Shown here: piece by piece, positions 38,932 through 49,600 of the stretch
Layout: the number at the start of each line of letters is the position of its first letter
How positions within the stretch are numbered: position 1 is the stretch's first letter
NCBI GenBank assembly: GCA_037576195.1
Contig: CM075101.1
Span: 3,224,001-3,288,000 of the forward strand
Source: Phytoseiulus persimilis
Lineage: Eukaryota; Arthropoda; Arachnida; Mesostigmata; Phytoseiidae
Direction: 5' to 3'
DNA length: 64,000 nt
Notes under the pieces: generated by a model
What the model was told of the DNA's origin: nothing
The model's input: only the letters and a program-made list of their open reading frames with translations
Databases searched by the model: none
Made by a program: the position numbers and the translations under genes

Positions 38932-39069
38932 ATGATGGAAGTTGTCCACTTCATCAACCCCATGGCTGTCATCTGCGTTTTCATCTTTCTCTGTGATGCC
39001 AGAGCTATCGTTTATCTGATCTCCGATTGGGTCTACCATTCATTCAATGTGATCCACAAAGGAAGATAA
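38932..39069 (+). CDS. Candidate 45-residue single-span membrane microprotein
   Basis: The start is in an ideal eukaryotic context, GCCACC before ATG, with a second ATG next to it and G following that. The 45 codons end in TAA and third positions are GC-rich. After MMEVVHF comes a hydrophobic stretch (INPMAVICVFIFLC) long enough for one membrane span. A second aliphatic segment (AIVYLISDW) follows, then a polar and basic end (VIHKGR). It could be a complete small membrane protein or a first coding exon. The frame is also open upstream of the ATG, and the minus strand is open over its 3' half. I recognise no family. The ribosome-start context and membrane-like content are the only support. Confidence 0.3.
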   Translation: MMEVVHFINPMAVICVFIFLCDARAIVYLISDWVYHSFNVIHKGR

Positions 39070-40267
39070 ATGTATCCGACAATCTATCTGTTGCGAAGGA
39101 GATGAAGCATCTCGATACCATGGCGGATTTTCTGCTGTGAGCCGCCCGGCCAGAAAACCAAACCACCGGCTGTCGGCGCCAAAACCAGAAGGCCACCACG
39201 AGAAGAAGAAAAACATGGAAGACTTCACATCTGTTAGGAGCTGGGACAGCATGGTGAACCGTGCGTGAGAGAAGAGCATTCAACATGCATTGGGAAAGGC
39301 GTGCTCTGTCGTCCTGTATAACGGGTACGGGCGCCGGTGAACGTTGAAATCGCCGCTCTGCGATCCTCTCAGGACGTGAGATGGACTAGAAGGAGGACGT
39401 AATTTCCGTTTACTTCTCGAAGACGAGTGCGCGGGTGGCTTATGGTTTCAGATCTGAGTTTCGTCTCCGTATCAGTTGACTCATAAAGTTTGCTCAGTGA
39501 ATCTGCATCGCCGTGGAGGAAAACCGCAGAATTCTCATGAGTCGCAGTTTGACGACGGTGTCTCTTGAACTGAATCGTCGGGGATGTCCGGTGTTCTCCG
39601 CGGGAGTTTCCGTGTTCCCGTGGAAGTTGTCCGATCCCGAGATAGTTACCGCGCAGCCCCATCAACACGGTTAACGAAGACTGCGGAGATATGCGGGTGA
39701 TTTATTCATCTACATATATCTAATCAGTTCGCGGTTGGCCAGAACCAGAAGCGAGAATCAGACTCTTAAGATCTTGCCAAACAGGACCTGTCTCCCGAAC
39801 AAATTGTTGGTTATCTTCAACTTGAGGCTCAAAACGAACGAAACTTCATATCGTTGTATTATGTGATATGGATCGACGTCGCCCCGATTTTCCGCGTCAT
39901 TCGCCCATTCTTGTAATTTTCTTCATCCAGCGGCCGTTGTACAGTTGCAACTCGTCCGAGCCAAGTGGGCGTCATTGATTGCTCGCTCGATAGGCCATGT
40001 CTCTTGTCGTTGACGACGTGATTCACAGCCGCGTTCACAACTGAGAAATTCATGCGAATGTCTAGGAGGAACACTAGGAAGCCGGGCTCCAGCAGCATTG
40101 TGGTTTTGAAACAGAAGAGATCACCTCACGCGCCAATCAATCCTTTTTTTCCTGTCGCGCAACTTGAGAGATGAGAGCGACTTCTGGAGTCACATTCGTT
40201 CTGATGATTGCTGCATTGGCGTAGACTGTTTTCGGCATCGAGCCCAACGCTGGCTGTGAACTCCATT
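39070..40267. other. No gene recognised
   Basis: Short frames on both strands only. No repeat or RNA gene seen. Confidence 0.4.
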
Positions 40268-40449
40268 ATCGGGAGTCCCGATCATCATTTTCCGTAGTAC
40301 GGAGTACGGCAATTGAATTTCCGTACCGGCCCAGTACGGCAATTCAATTTCCGTACTTCCTGAAATGGAAATTCATTTTCGCCGCCCCGGTACGGAAATT
40401 CAATTGCCGTACTCCGTACTACGGAATATGATGTCTAATCGGGACCCCT
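40268..40449. mobile_element. Foldback or MITE-like element of nested palindromes
   Basis: A perfect 39-bp inverted repeat, 40291-40329 against 40387-40425, encloses a 57-base loop. Pairing continues outward with small gaps: GGGAGTCCCGAT (from 40271) against ATCGGGACCCC (to 40448), with CATCAT and ATGATG blocks between. Inside are three 23-bp units at 40304-40326, 40334-40356 and 40390-40412. Each has GTACGG, then AATT-n-AATT, then CCGTAC, and each is itself nearly palindromic. Units one and three are exact reverse complements. The loop holds unit two, in the same orientation as unit one. There is no coding capacity. I found no clear target-site duplication. Known families with this plan are foldback elements and short MITEs, but I cannot assign a superfamily. 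Confidence 0.65.
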
Positions 40450-41752
40450 GTCTCTGGATATCGTTCCGATTCCCCTCCCTTTTCTGCGAAGGGCTCCCAT
40501 CCGAGAGAGGTCAGCGAGGAACGTGGAGAAAAACAGGAAGAACCGAAGGTGCTCCTCGCAAGACAACACTACGTGCGAGACGACTTCGCCACTCCTATTC
40601 ACAGCTCTCGGTCAGCTCTTATCTGGCGACAAACGATGTATTCATCGTTATGATAGCTCAAGGTCGCATCCATAACCGTTCCTCGGAGTTCGGCGTGCGC
40701 TGGGCCAGACTTTCTGGAAAATTATTCCTGTTCTTCCAGAACTGACTGATTCAGATCTTGGGCATCCGACGAATCCAATGAAAACGAATCGGAAATGAGC
40801 GGATTGCAATCGTCTGTCAAACGTTTCGCTAGGTTTGCGACTTCTCGTGCTTGCGGCGATATCTCGACCGATTTACGACAACAGACGAGGTAATGCAGCG
40901 TGCCGCCTTCGCTCCGCGCGTGCAGCGGCGGAAAAAAGAGTGGCGCACCGTCGATGGAGCCTAAAAAGCTCTGATTAAATCGCTAGACGAATGAGATTCC
41001 TAGATCAACGAACTCGAAAAGGAGAGATAGCCATACTTCACGCTAATCAGACTGCGCACGCTTATTGAAATATTGTATATTGCGCGCTATTACCGCCCCG
41101 TGTTCCAGACACGTGGTCGAGCTCCGCAGGCAGTAATACTTATCTTCCCTCCAAATCTTCTAATGACGCTGCTAAGAAAATGTGTCGTGCAGCGCTTCTT
41201 CCGCTAAGCAGTGATACAAACCGAAAGGTGACGGAATAGTGAACCAAACAGATTCTTAGACCCCGTGATTCCTCCCAATCTCGGGGAGCCACGATACCTG
41301 AGAGAGCAAAGAGTGTTTGTCAAGCTACTATTATCTCTCAATTATCTTCTGATATACGAGGGACGTCGTTCCATTGACGCCATCTGGAGCGACCGACCTC
41401 GCCCGGGGTCACCCGTGAGTCTCACCTGCACGCATGCGCGGGCCTGGCGGCCTGCATGCTCTGGGTTCCCACGCCTGGTCAATATCCATGGTCCTCTAAG
41501 CGGGTGCTTCCGTTTTGTGGTCGACGGGAGCGAGCAAGGGCCGCTGACTCACGTGGGAGACAGCTGGGTCCGTCCGTGGAAGGATTGCTGAAAAAAATGA
41601 ATTATGTCCTATAGCGCTAATCGTGCTGATGGTGATGGACCGTCGGCCGCAGTCATAGAGCACCTTATCTGATAACGACTCGCCGAAGGTTGACGCTGCG
41701 TCGGCTCTAACGGCCCTGGCTGACTCGGCGTTACCTCGGCGACCATACGTAC
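40450..41752. other. No gene recognised
   Basis: Short frames only. The stretch near 41040-41100 is AT-richer, and a GCATGC-flanked inverted motif lies near 41430. Nothing supports a gene. Confidence 0.4.
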
Positions 41753-42508
41753 ATGGGTTTTGAAACTCCGAAGATGATTGCGGGACCGGTCACCGAAAAC
41801 GATTCTGCGATAACGCCAACGACAGAAGGGTTCCGCCCTCGGGAACCTTGTTTCTGTTCTCGAGAGGCTTCTCAAAATTATCCTCGTCAGCAGCAGCCCG
41901 TTGGGATCGGGAAGTTCGTCGAGCGAGGCTCCAGTTGCCGAGCGGGGAACAACGAATCGAGAACATTGAGTAATCGAACGATCGAACAAGACTCGATTCG
42001 AGTCAAACGAGCCGCGCCCGATAGGACGGAGAGTTTTGAAGGAGCTCATTCTTCTCCTCGTTTTTTTGAAATTGTGAAAGAACGTGGCGGCCACAATTAT
42101 CTTATCCGGGGTGAAGTGTCACAAAAGCACGACAGACTGGTCGTCGCTGCCGAAGACGGAGGAGTTATCAGCGGAGGGATCATCATTGAAATGCATCGAT
42201 TGGCGCCCGCGGCCGCCAGGGGGAGCGAGAAGGAAAGGGGAAAAATTCGAAAGGCTGCAAGGGAGCCGCCATCGTATCAATATATTCAAACGGAGCTCGC
42301 GGGTATCGGCACGACAAGAAACAGAAACGACAAAGCGTGCTGCCGAGTCATGATGGCACAACAATATGCACTCAGGAGCTCCCCCGCGGAATCCACGCCC
42401 AGAAACGCCGACTCCTTACCCCATCTTATTGCCTGCATCGTGGATATCGTGTCGCCCCTTCGATGGCTCGATGAACCTCCTCTACCCCGCTCTGTGCGAT
42501 ATAATTGA
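41753..42508 (+). CDS. Candidate 251-residue ATG-initiated ORF, function unknown
   Basis: An ATG-to-TGA frame of 251 codons. The first third is polar (TENDSAITPTTEGFRPREP). The middle has FFEIVKERGGHNYLIRGEVS followed by LVVAAEDGGVISGGIIIEMH, which looks like alternating strand and helix. The end is proline-rich. I recognise no domain. The minus strand is open from 42094 to 41609 and from 42621 to 42286. Without splice or poly(A) evidence, chance in stop-poor DNA is as likely as a gene. Confidence 0.12.
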   Translation: MGFETPKMIAGPVTENDSAITPTTEGFRPREPCFCSREASQNYPRQQQPVGIGKFVERGSSCRAGNNESRTLSNRTIEQDSIRVKRAAPDRTESFEGAHSSPRFFEIVKERGGHNYLIRGEVSQKHDRLVVAAEDGGVISGGIIIEMHRLAPAAARGSEKERGKIRKAAREPPSYQYIQTELAGIGTTRNRNDKACCRVMMAQQYALRSSPAESTPRNADSLPHLIACIVDIVSPLRWLDEPPLPRSVRYN

Positions 42509-45500
42509 GTGTCAACAGTATTGATTTTCCAATTTGACCCTTGCCGAAGCCGCACAACTGATACGCGAGTTGAGTTGTCTCTCCGCCCGGGTGTCAGCTC
42601 CCCCGCCTGCCTGCCTGCCAATCTTTGCGCCCTGATACCGTTCCAGGCGTTTTGGAACGCTGACCGAGGGGACAGTAGGGTGAAAGAGGGGAGGACGTCG
42701 GGGATTCAGACCGTCGCAACCGAGAGTTCCTGAACACATGGTGAGATATTTTGCCCGGACAAGGAGTTGGCAAGCTCTGGAGCAGGGATTGGAGAACCGT
42801 CTCGAGTCGCACGCTCTGCCCGGAAGCACCGAAGCTCGGGCCCCGACCTCGTCAGCCCCTGCTCCAGAGGATCGACGCGCAAAAAGTCATCAAACTTTGG
42901 GACGCGTGTGATTTTCGTGGAAAGTTTTGTTCCGAACCCTATCGGGCGTGTAGTCACATAACTGTCTCATGCCCACGTCGATGAGTTCAAACAGGACTTC
43001 CCTTCGTCAAGAATCTATTATCCCATCGCCGTGCGACGGATCGGTACTCGGCTGTCATCGGCTCGGCGCTATCGAAGTGGACGAGGAACGATAACGGCAT
43101 CGGTAGGACAGTCCTCCGAGATTGTAGGAAGGAATACACCCAACTCAATTCGAACACGATGAGTGAGCTGTGTTATCTCTTCGTTTATCTATTCGAACTC
43201 CCCAGGGTCTATTTACTACTCGCCGCGCAAGATCGAAATCTTTTCTCAACTAAACAGAGCTGAGTTATCCCCGTGAGGAGCAGCATCGACCGATCGCCCG
43301 CTCGGGCGTAACAGAGGAAGACCAGGCAGTCCTACGTCTACCGATTTCCCAATTTATTCATCCGAGCTCATGAAGCGTTCTCCATCGAGCGTTCCCCACA
43401 CACAGAGATAAGGCGCAGCTTCTGATGAACACTCCTCGATTTCAGGTAAGATCTGCTGTGCGACCGGACACTCCTCCGATTGCTACCACTGATTCCGAAG
43501 CGCGGCTTCCGACGGCTGCACGAAAGACGGTTCTGGTGAAGGAGAACGCGCGAAGAGCTCACTTTTGGCCGTCTTCGAGGAGCACGGCGCGTGCGCCCTC
43601 TGAGTTCCCAGCGCTGGGAATGCGGCAGCATACTAATTTTCTGCCGTCGGAAGATCCGTGAGCGAGTAAGAAGATGATCAGAACGGATCGGACGCCCGGG
43701 GATGCCGAGATGATCTGCATAACCGCTGTCCGTCCATACATTCGCGGATGCCACCGTGAAGCATGAGCCGCGCACTGCGATCTGGCGCGAGCGTGTTCCG
43801 AGTCGATAACACACAGAGGCTAAAGCGAGGCGACCACTAAGCAGGCTTAGGGCTCTCTTTTTTATAAGTTAGAGGAATATCTCTGAGCAGCCTTGCGTTG
43901 TGGTCTCGCTACCACGGCTTTGGTCGCGCTGAGATGAGAGCGACGAAAGCCAAGGCGAGAGGAAAAAAAGATAGATCCCAAAGTCTGTCGCCGCAGATGC
44001 GTTGTCCGGCCTGGCCTGCTTGCCATTTCCTGCGGAGCGGACAACAACGCCTCGTGAGATGATCTCGCCCCTGCCGGGGTTGTCACGCTCTGCGCAGCTC
44101 TCTCAATCAGGTCGGCAGTGCTGCTTGTCTACACATTTGCACCCATGCTTGTTCTCTAATCCTCGTTGAGCGATAATGATAACCGGAGTCATTGGGTCCT
44201 TGATCCTCTGAGTCGTCTGTTGGATCGATGTCGATGGGAATTGGATCGTGTGCGAAACGAGTTCATGGAAACTTGAATGATCCATGTCCTAACACCGACC
44301 ATCACAGAAGTGTTCATGGGAGTCTTGAAACACCGGTCGGGCTCTGACAACCAAGACCGCACGACCGCGACATTGTTGATTCCAGCTCACCAAAACCGCG
44401 GTTCTTCCGAAGCGCGGATATTCGCGGGAGGGTATTTGACGAGTACGCGAGCCGCAGGAAATCGCCTGGATCGGCGGGCGGGCTTATCTGGAAAAGCTCT
44501 GAGACAGTTCTGACCTACGGGTTGGTCGAGTGGCCAGCGCGATGAATCCCATTGCATGGTTCGTTCGAAAACAATCCGCGAATCCAATCCCACGCGATGC
44601 GGAGAACTTCCTCACGCGAGGACGCATTTTCGCGGCCGAGGGAACAAAGTTTCGAATTCGACATCCATTAACTGGCGATGAGCAAGAGAACAGCGTGTGT
44701 CTCTTCACCGCTTGCGGCGTTCGACTGCGGTGGCGACAATGAAGATTAAACTCGCTTTGACGAAGGCAATCAGTCGTGGACAATTGCTATAGAGCATCGT
44801 GCGGGCTCGGTTTAGACTCGCGGAGCGGCTCTGCGCAACGACGCTGACGCCTCACTCGCGTACACAGACAGATACGATCAGGGACTGTACCGACGGGAGC
44901 GTGTGCTCGAGCTCAGAACTGGCAAAAAAATTAAAAAACATTCCAAAACAAAAAAGCTGGCAGATTCAATTAATCACGATTATTAATGTGAGGGGAAGAA
45001 CTCGTTCTTGTGGATTCGGAGTGTGCATGTTTATCATGGGTGAGCTTCATCATCACAACCATCGGCGTTCGCGACGCAAGCGGCAGCCGATATTTGCTGC
45101 TCTGCCTTCTCCCTGACTGACTGCAGATAATGATTAATTCAAACTCAGCAAACACATCATTGCCTTCCCTCCCCTCTCCACGGCGAGCCTTTGCTATCGT
45201 CTCCAGTTCAATCCGACCACGAAACTCCGTTCGCGGCCTGTTTTTAGGCACGGTGCTCCCCTCTCCAGCATCATCGAAGTCACATATCCTATTTTATCGC
45301 TTCCTGACGTGTTCCTCTGCTGGATGTTTGTGGTTTTCAGCTGTTTTTTCCTGTTCTCGTTGAGGCTTATCTTGCTTCAATCTTTCACCCTTTCTGCGTT
45401 CGGAGCTTCACTATCTCTCTCTATCCTTCGTTTTTTCTTCTTGACTCCCCGGTGTCAGTGTCTCCCTCTCCCCCACGAAGCTGATTCCGCCCATATCGGA

Positions 45501-46259
45501 CGCGCACCAAGAAGTGTTAGCCGCAGTCAGTTACCGGAAACCGGGCCGGAAATACACGAACGATTATTGCTGGGAGGACAGCGGGAGGAGAGGCCGCGAA
45601 GAGCCACGCGCGCTGAAAGGGTGGCGGTCGGAGATTCAGCAAACATCAACACAAATATTTTTCATACTCGACTTCGACGTTCGGGGGTATCTAGTGTTCG
45701 GGCGCCCATACACCCGGAGTTGTCACCACGGAGTCGGATCTAAGTCCTATTGCCACGCACGATGCACTGCACACAGTGTCACTTCCGTGAAAACACGCTA
45801 AACTGGAGTCTCTTGATGCTGTGGTGGTCTCAGGAAGTTCTGTCGGAATCGATGGCCTGGAAATCACCGTTGGGCTCTCCGCGAGATGAGTATTGCGTGC
45901 TCGTGTGGAAGGTTATTCGATCCATATCGAGCACGGGGTGCCGCATCGTGCGTGTGTACCTCACACGCACGCACGAACATACAAACATCCTAACGACATT
46001 CGTTATCGGCAGAAAGCTTCAGCAACCGGATGATTACAAGTTTGTCATTTCATTTTTTCCGGCTCGCCCGTGTGTCGTTTACATCTGCTCCCGCTCCCCA
46101 TCTGCGTGTCCCCCGTTACTGATCTCCCCTCGTTTTTCCTGTGATGTCAGCGGTATGCTGCCGCGGCTGATGATGATGGGAGGGTTTGCCATCTGAAAAA
46201 AATGCACAACGAGTAGAAATCGAGAAGAAGACCTTCAGGACATCATCGGGCCTTAATTA
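42509..46259. other. No gene recognised
   Basis: Short frames on both strands, and a pyrimidine-rich stretch around 45340-45480 with CTCTCTCTAT. Nothing supports a gene. Confidence 0.4.
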
Positions 46260-46649
46260 ATTTTCCGATGCCACAGCGGCCGCGACGACAACGACGACGT
46301 CGACGACGACAACGGCTAGGGGTTACCCGGCGCAGCTGTGAGAGAGTGTGCGCTAGATAGCGACGCTGAGTTTTCTGTTGTGTTTCCGGTTGTCTGCAAT
46401 GTTAATTATTGTAACAACGGCCGCAATCGCCTTCCCTCCGGATCCCTTCAGATGCCCTCGCGCCCTTCTAGATACCCCCGTGGCCGCTCGAAAGCCCTCC
46501 ATACCCAACGGTTTCGCGATGCTGGTTCTCTCGGGCCTCTGCGTGGCCGTTATCTCCGCACCGGAGTTCTTGCAGATCGGAGTCCGTTGGGGAGAGGCGA
46601 AGTCGGATCGCCACATGCGTTGAAATCGGTGTTGCCATCGAGGCCTACC
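46260..46649 (+). other. Possible first exon or untranslated leader ending in a splice donor
   Basis: The stretch begins with GCGGCCGCGACGAC and GAC/AAC runs (46284-46313), in the style of an arthropod leader. It ends at ACC followed by GTGAGTATTC (donor GT at 46650), close to the ideal donor. Two plus frames are open toward the donor. One starts at ATG 46399 and has two hydrophobic segments but stops before the donor. The other is arginine- and proline-rich and reaches it. I cannot choose between coding and noncoding, and no acceptor partner was found. Confidence 0.2.
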
Positions 46650-46651
46650 GT

Positions 46652-49600
46652 GAGTATTCGAGGTCAGTGCTTTCAGGAGCGCAAAACTCACCTATCACCA
46701 CGGCGCAGGTTACGCACTTGATTCAGATGGCTGGCTTTTTCTCCGCACTGTTGAGATTTTTAATCAGAACCCACTTCACAGCCTGTCGCATGGGAGAGGA
46801 GGTGGAAATCGCCGTTAAACGACACAGCACTGGAGACGGGGGAGTGAGATACACTTGTGTGAACCATGATCCAAACTCGGGACTGTTCATGAGCCATTTG
46901 AGCACATATATCGTTCGCCGATTTTCTTGCGGGGGGGTGTGGCGGAATCGGTTTCGTTCAGAATCATTCACATCCGCGAATGGGGAATCTCTCTGCGGAT
47001 CGGGTGATCTCCCGGGGCGTCCGGGCTCTTCTTACCCTCGAACCGGTGTATTTCCCTTCGATTTCATGTTGAATGGACACAGTTCCGCTGTCGGCTCGAA
47101 GGTCGACTCCGGTCCGTCTTCTCCGCCGCTGATTTATCCTCCGCACGGACAGTCTGCGCTCCCGGATGCTACAGTGCCGGGCGCCGAAATACAGAAGTTT
47201 GCCCCCTTCCAAAGGTGGAAATTATCGAGTCGAATCGCTGCAAAGTGAAAAAAGCTCGGTGGTGTAGACTCAGCTTACCCGGGTCTCCCACGAGAACCGA
47301 TTCATACCCTCGGCAATCTTCGCCATACGAGCGAGCGAGCCAGAGCGCAAACGAACGAGCGAATAGGCCAAACGAACGGTTCTGATATGCTGGGCATCGC
47401 GACGAGGAATCGCCCCCTGAGAATCATATTTTAAATCAATATATTACTGAGTTATCACCACTGTTTCGAGCGAAGCCAACTGCGCGAGTTCACCGAGAGA
47501 CACGAAGATTTTCTTTCTCTACTCAAGCGATACGTGAGTGCTCCTTCCCGCCGCTGCAAGCTCCGTTGAATCGGAGCTGGTGATCTCTTTTGTCTCTGGC
47601 GAATATCTCCCGTTTCGGAGTTTTTCCCGCCTTCTCGCCAATTCGCAGGAACTGTCATCGTTCATCATCAGAAGTCTTGTCTACCTGCTGCCAGCGGGTG
47701 TTTCTGCACGTGGGGGCCGCACAGCTCTCCGTCGTGCACTTGGCAAATGTGTTTCACTTTACTCTCGCCCTCGTTCCCGCTTGGCTTGTTGCTCGGCTCC
47801 TGGCTCGCTCTCCACGCACCTCTCGAGCGAACGGACCAGTTGACAGCGACGAACATTCCATCCCATCTCTCACAATTGTTTTCCTGCTGCACAGGCTCAA
47901 CGAGGTGATGTGTCCAACTCCGATAAAACGGAGCGAGGGCGGCACTGGAGGCGACGCCGCATCGCTGGTCGCTTCCGGCTGGCGTCGCAGGGAGCGCAGC
48001 CATTTCTCCAGTCGTGAAAAGACAAAGAAGCCTAGCTCCCTTGATGGAAGGGGCCTCGAGAGTGGATCGGCTAAGACGGTGCGAACGCGAGGGGAGGGGG
48101 GTCGACGAGACAAGCGAAAATCTGGAGGCACTCCGAGCCATACGAAGGGCAGTTCACTGCCAATTGGTCAAAAGTGTCCGACTGGTCCCCAGGAGATACC
48201 AACTCGATTTTCTGGTTGACGGAGTTTGTTCTCATTCGTCGTCAGCGACCAAAAGTGAAAAGAGACTCGGCACGTAGAGTCAGTCGTACGAGTGGTCTGC
48301 ACTGATGTGCAACTACCCGATTCCTGTAAGCTGGCCTGCTCGTTTGGTGCCTACTCCGCAGCGCCGCCGCTGCTAGCTGATCGTCAGAAGAGACGCGCGA
48401 AACGCGGCTGCGTACACTGATCCTACCGAGCCGAAATCACTTGGCTCCCGTTCGAGAATCGAGGATCGGAGGATCAATTGGTGCGTTGAGGTGTATGTTC
48501 ATCTCCACTGAGTTCCGAAAACGGTGCGCGAGAAACTTTCCCATTCTTCGGAACCTCTCGAGCCTCCGGGACGCAGCGGTTTCTGGAGTTGCGCCTTGCA
48601 CGACATAACAGGGCCTGGGAGCGGCTCTTGGTGAGCTCCGGACATGTCCTGTTTCATAGAAAACTTCGAACCGGGAAGATCAAAACGGCGACATTGCTGA
48701 GCGGAACAAGAGCTCGATGCCTCGCCGCACATTATGGAGAACCTCATTTCATATCGAAATTTCCCAACCAACGAGTTCAGTGCGACGAACTATTCTTCCA
48801 ATCGATGACAAGGCAGAATCAGGGCCTTCTCATGTGGAGAAAGAATTCAGCGAGGGAGCCCGCTTATACTTCGGCTTCAGAGCGCACACGCTCCCCAGAA
48901 ATTACAGCGTATTTCAATCGTGGATGGAAGAGAATTCACCACAACAGGGGCTTTGGCCGACTGCGCAAGCCGGCCAGGCTGGGCTAGGTCCCGCCGTCAG
49001 GTTTTCTCTCAACTTCTCTGTTGGGTTTCGCTATATTTCAGATTGGACTATCTACAGGAACCAAGCTAGATCCTGCGCTCTGTCAAGTACTCCGACAGCT
49101 ACTTGTCGGTTTCGGTTCAGTATCCCCAGAATCACCCCAAAGATTTGATGAAACGAGTCCCGGAATAATTATCCCGAATCTTCCGAAAAGCATGGTCAGA
49201 ACGACGTTGCTTCAGAGAATTCACCCAAAACCTCCCGGCCCTAGTTCCGAGGAGACCGCGTGGACAACCTGGTGCATGTTTCAGATCGAACCGATGCTTG
49301 GTGAAGCAGTCCGTTGCTCAGACACGAACATGCAGTCGGTTTCAGGGGCGCGGAGCAGGAAGGGGGTGGAGGGCGGTGTCCTCTCCAGAACCCCGCTTTG
49401 GAGCAGCCTCTAAAGACCACCGAAACAGTTTCCGCGATTTTCTGATCATTGCTCAGGAACTCTGTGAATCTCAGAGGGACATTGGCCCTCACACACTCTG
49501 CTACAAAATTGTGTACGCACCCCTGCTTTTCGATGTAACTTACCTTCGTCCGGTCCGGAAGTTCGCACCGGGCTTGGGTTCCGTGCTCTTTACGATAATT

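Noticed and set aside
47590-48219. 209-codon plus-strand open frame
   Set aside because: The minus strand is open for 125-157 codons over the same bases, the composition is arginine- and serine-rich, and nothing is recognisable.
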